Positions 63,262 through 64,000 of a DNA stretch of 64,000 bases are shown in pieces. Made by a program: the position numbers and the translations under genes. The notes below the pieces were generated by a model. That model saw only the letters and a list, made by a program, of their open reading frames with translations, was not told the DNA's origin and ran no database searches. The stretch is from Morella rubra. Lineage: Eukaryota > Streptophyta > Magnoliopsida > Fagales > Myricaceae. The stretch is taken from the NCBI GenBank assembly GCA_003952965.2, contig CM025850.1:10855555-10919554 (forward strand). The letters are read 5' to 3'. The first letter of the stretch is position 1. The number at the start of each line of letters is the position of its first letter.

Positions 63262-63665
63262 TAACTGGGCAAAAATATTCCAAAGTAGAAGGCTAACTGA
63301 ATTCCTGGCTTTTCTGTCTGTCCAGAAGGTATCTGAAGAAGATACAGCCAGGCAGGCCAGCTCGATTTCTTTGGTATTCCCATTTGCCACGGGCGGTTTT
63401 CTGTGTTCGAGCAGGCGAACCCAAATTCGAAGAAGTTCTACAGCCTCTTACCTTTGGAAAAAGTGACATAAAAGCCACTTGACGAATAAGTGGGCAAAAA
63501 TATTCTAAAGTAGTAGGCTAACCGAATTCCTGGCTTTTCTGTCTGCCCAGAAGGTATCTGAAGAAGACACAGCTAGGCAGGCCAGCTCTATCTGTTTGTC
63601 ATCCCACTTGCCAATAAGGTTTTCTCAGCTTGAGCAGGCAAACGCAAGTCCCAAGCTGTCCTCTG
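63262..63665. repeat. Tandem duplication of the DEG gene 3' end
   Basis: Copies at about 63262-63440 and 63487-63665 (period 225) share TGGGCAAAAATATTC, CCTGGCTTTTCTGTCTG and CCAGAAGGTATCTGAAGAAG. The right copy includes the stop codon and last codons of the protease; the left copy has diverged in the coding-derived part. Confidence 0.85.
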
Positions 63666-63867
63666 CTTCAACCAGATCATCGGACACTGCAGAAGGTATT
63701 CTGTGGCGCTTCAAAATTGTCGAGGTGGCAACCTTAGCCAAATGATAGTTTAATACAATGACCCTTTCATCATCCAAATCAAACCTCACGCTCTCGTCAC
63801 TACAGTTCTCCACAAGCTGGCGTAAATGTTTCAGATTTTCTATTTCTGTCCCATTAACTTTCTTGAC
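63625..63867 (-). CDS. DEG/Do-like serine protease (DEG10-like), last exon only
   Basis: C-terminal 80 residues of a plant protease Do-like protein, closest in my reading to the DEG9/DEG10 group. The exon begins after a CAG acceptor at 63868 and ends at TGA (63625-63627). It shows the end of the second PDZ region ([20 protein letters not shown]) and the family-typical tail, [14 protein letters not shown] followed by [20 protein letters not shown]. The trypsin-like domain and first PDZ would lie beyond 64000. DEG10 is mitochondrial and DEG9 nuclear in Arabidopsis; compartment cannot be told from this exon. The 3' end is tandemly duplicated just downstream. Confidence 0.82.
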   Translation of the reverse strand, partial: VKKVNGTEIENLKHLRQLVENCSDESVRFDLDDERVIVLNYHLAKVATSTILKRHRIPSAVSDDLVEAEDSLGLAFACSS

Positions 63868-64000
63868 CTGGCACATAACATAATTCAGAGTTTTTCAGAA
63901 CCCACTAAGCCACATATATAGCATAAATTCCAAGTTGACTTGGATTCTATCCACAGGGGAGTAAACATATAGAACGCATAAGCACATATATAGAATAAAT

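Noticed and set aside
63257..63466. Plus-strand open frame near the right end
   Set aside because: It lies in the duplicated 3' end of the protease gene on the opposite strand, with no domain and no splice context.

Overview
This is nuclear DNA from a flowering plant, most likely a woody eudicot. It is AT-rich, its genes have many GT-AG introns, and its proteins match Arabidopsis families closely. Transposon remnants fill the gaps between genes and many introns. I saw no bacterial, organellar or viral genes and no CRISPR array. I cannot name the species.

Left part (1-21.7 kb), minus strand. First comes the 5' two-thirds of a RUG3-like mitochondrial RCC1-repeat gene (seven exons visible, 263-9403, running off the left edge). 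Its promoter and first exon lie in a roughly 2-kb tandem duplication (7795-about 11620), so a second, upstream first exon exists. Next is a nine-exon nucleotidyltransferase of the terminal-uridylyl/poly(A) polymerase-like class (13189-21150). It carries an apparent one-base frameshift and a lost splice donor, so it may be a pseudogene.

Middle (21.7-37.7 kb). This is gene-poor. It holds one intronless SAUR gene (28423-28737, minus) among fold-back MITEs (one nested in another), a SINE with perfect target duplications, two GC-rich poly(A)-tailed retroposon-like elements, a small CACTA element made of successive hairpins between 117-bp direct repeats, and several short tandem duplications.

Right part (37.7-64 kb). 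This is gene-rich. It holds UCH2, a UCH37-type deubiquitinase (coding 39233-43922, plus), ALKBH6 (45478-47743, minus), the homeobox-DDT chromatin protein RLT3 (49265-61284, plus, 17 exons), and the last exon of a DEG/Do-like protease (63625-63867, minus) whose remainder lies beyond the right edge. ALKBH6 and RLT3 are divergent across a 1.5-kb interval containing a diverged tandem duplication.

These genes do not form a pathway. The strongest theme is local tandem duplication of functional pieces: a promoter plus first exon (RUG3), a 3' splice site (UCH2), a 25-residue segment (RLT3), a promoter/5' leader (ALKBH6/RLT3) and a 3' end (DEG). Exon coordinates were derived by hand from reading frames and splice consensus; conserved coding exons should be accurate, while UTR limits are mostly unknown.
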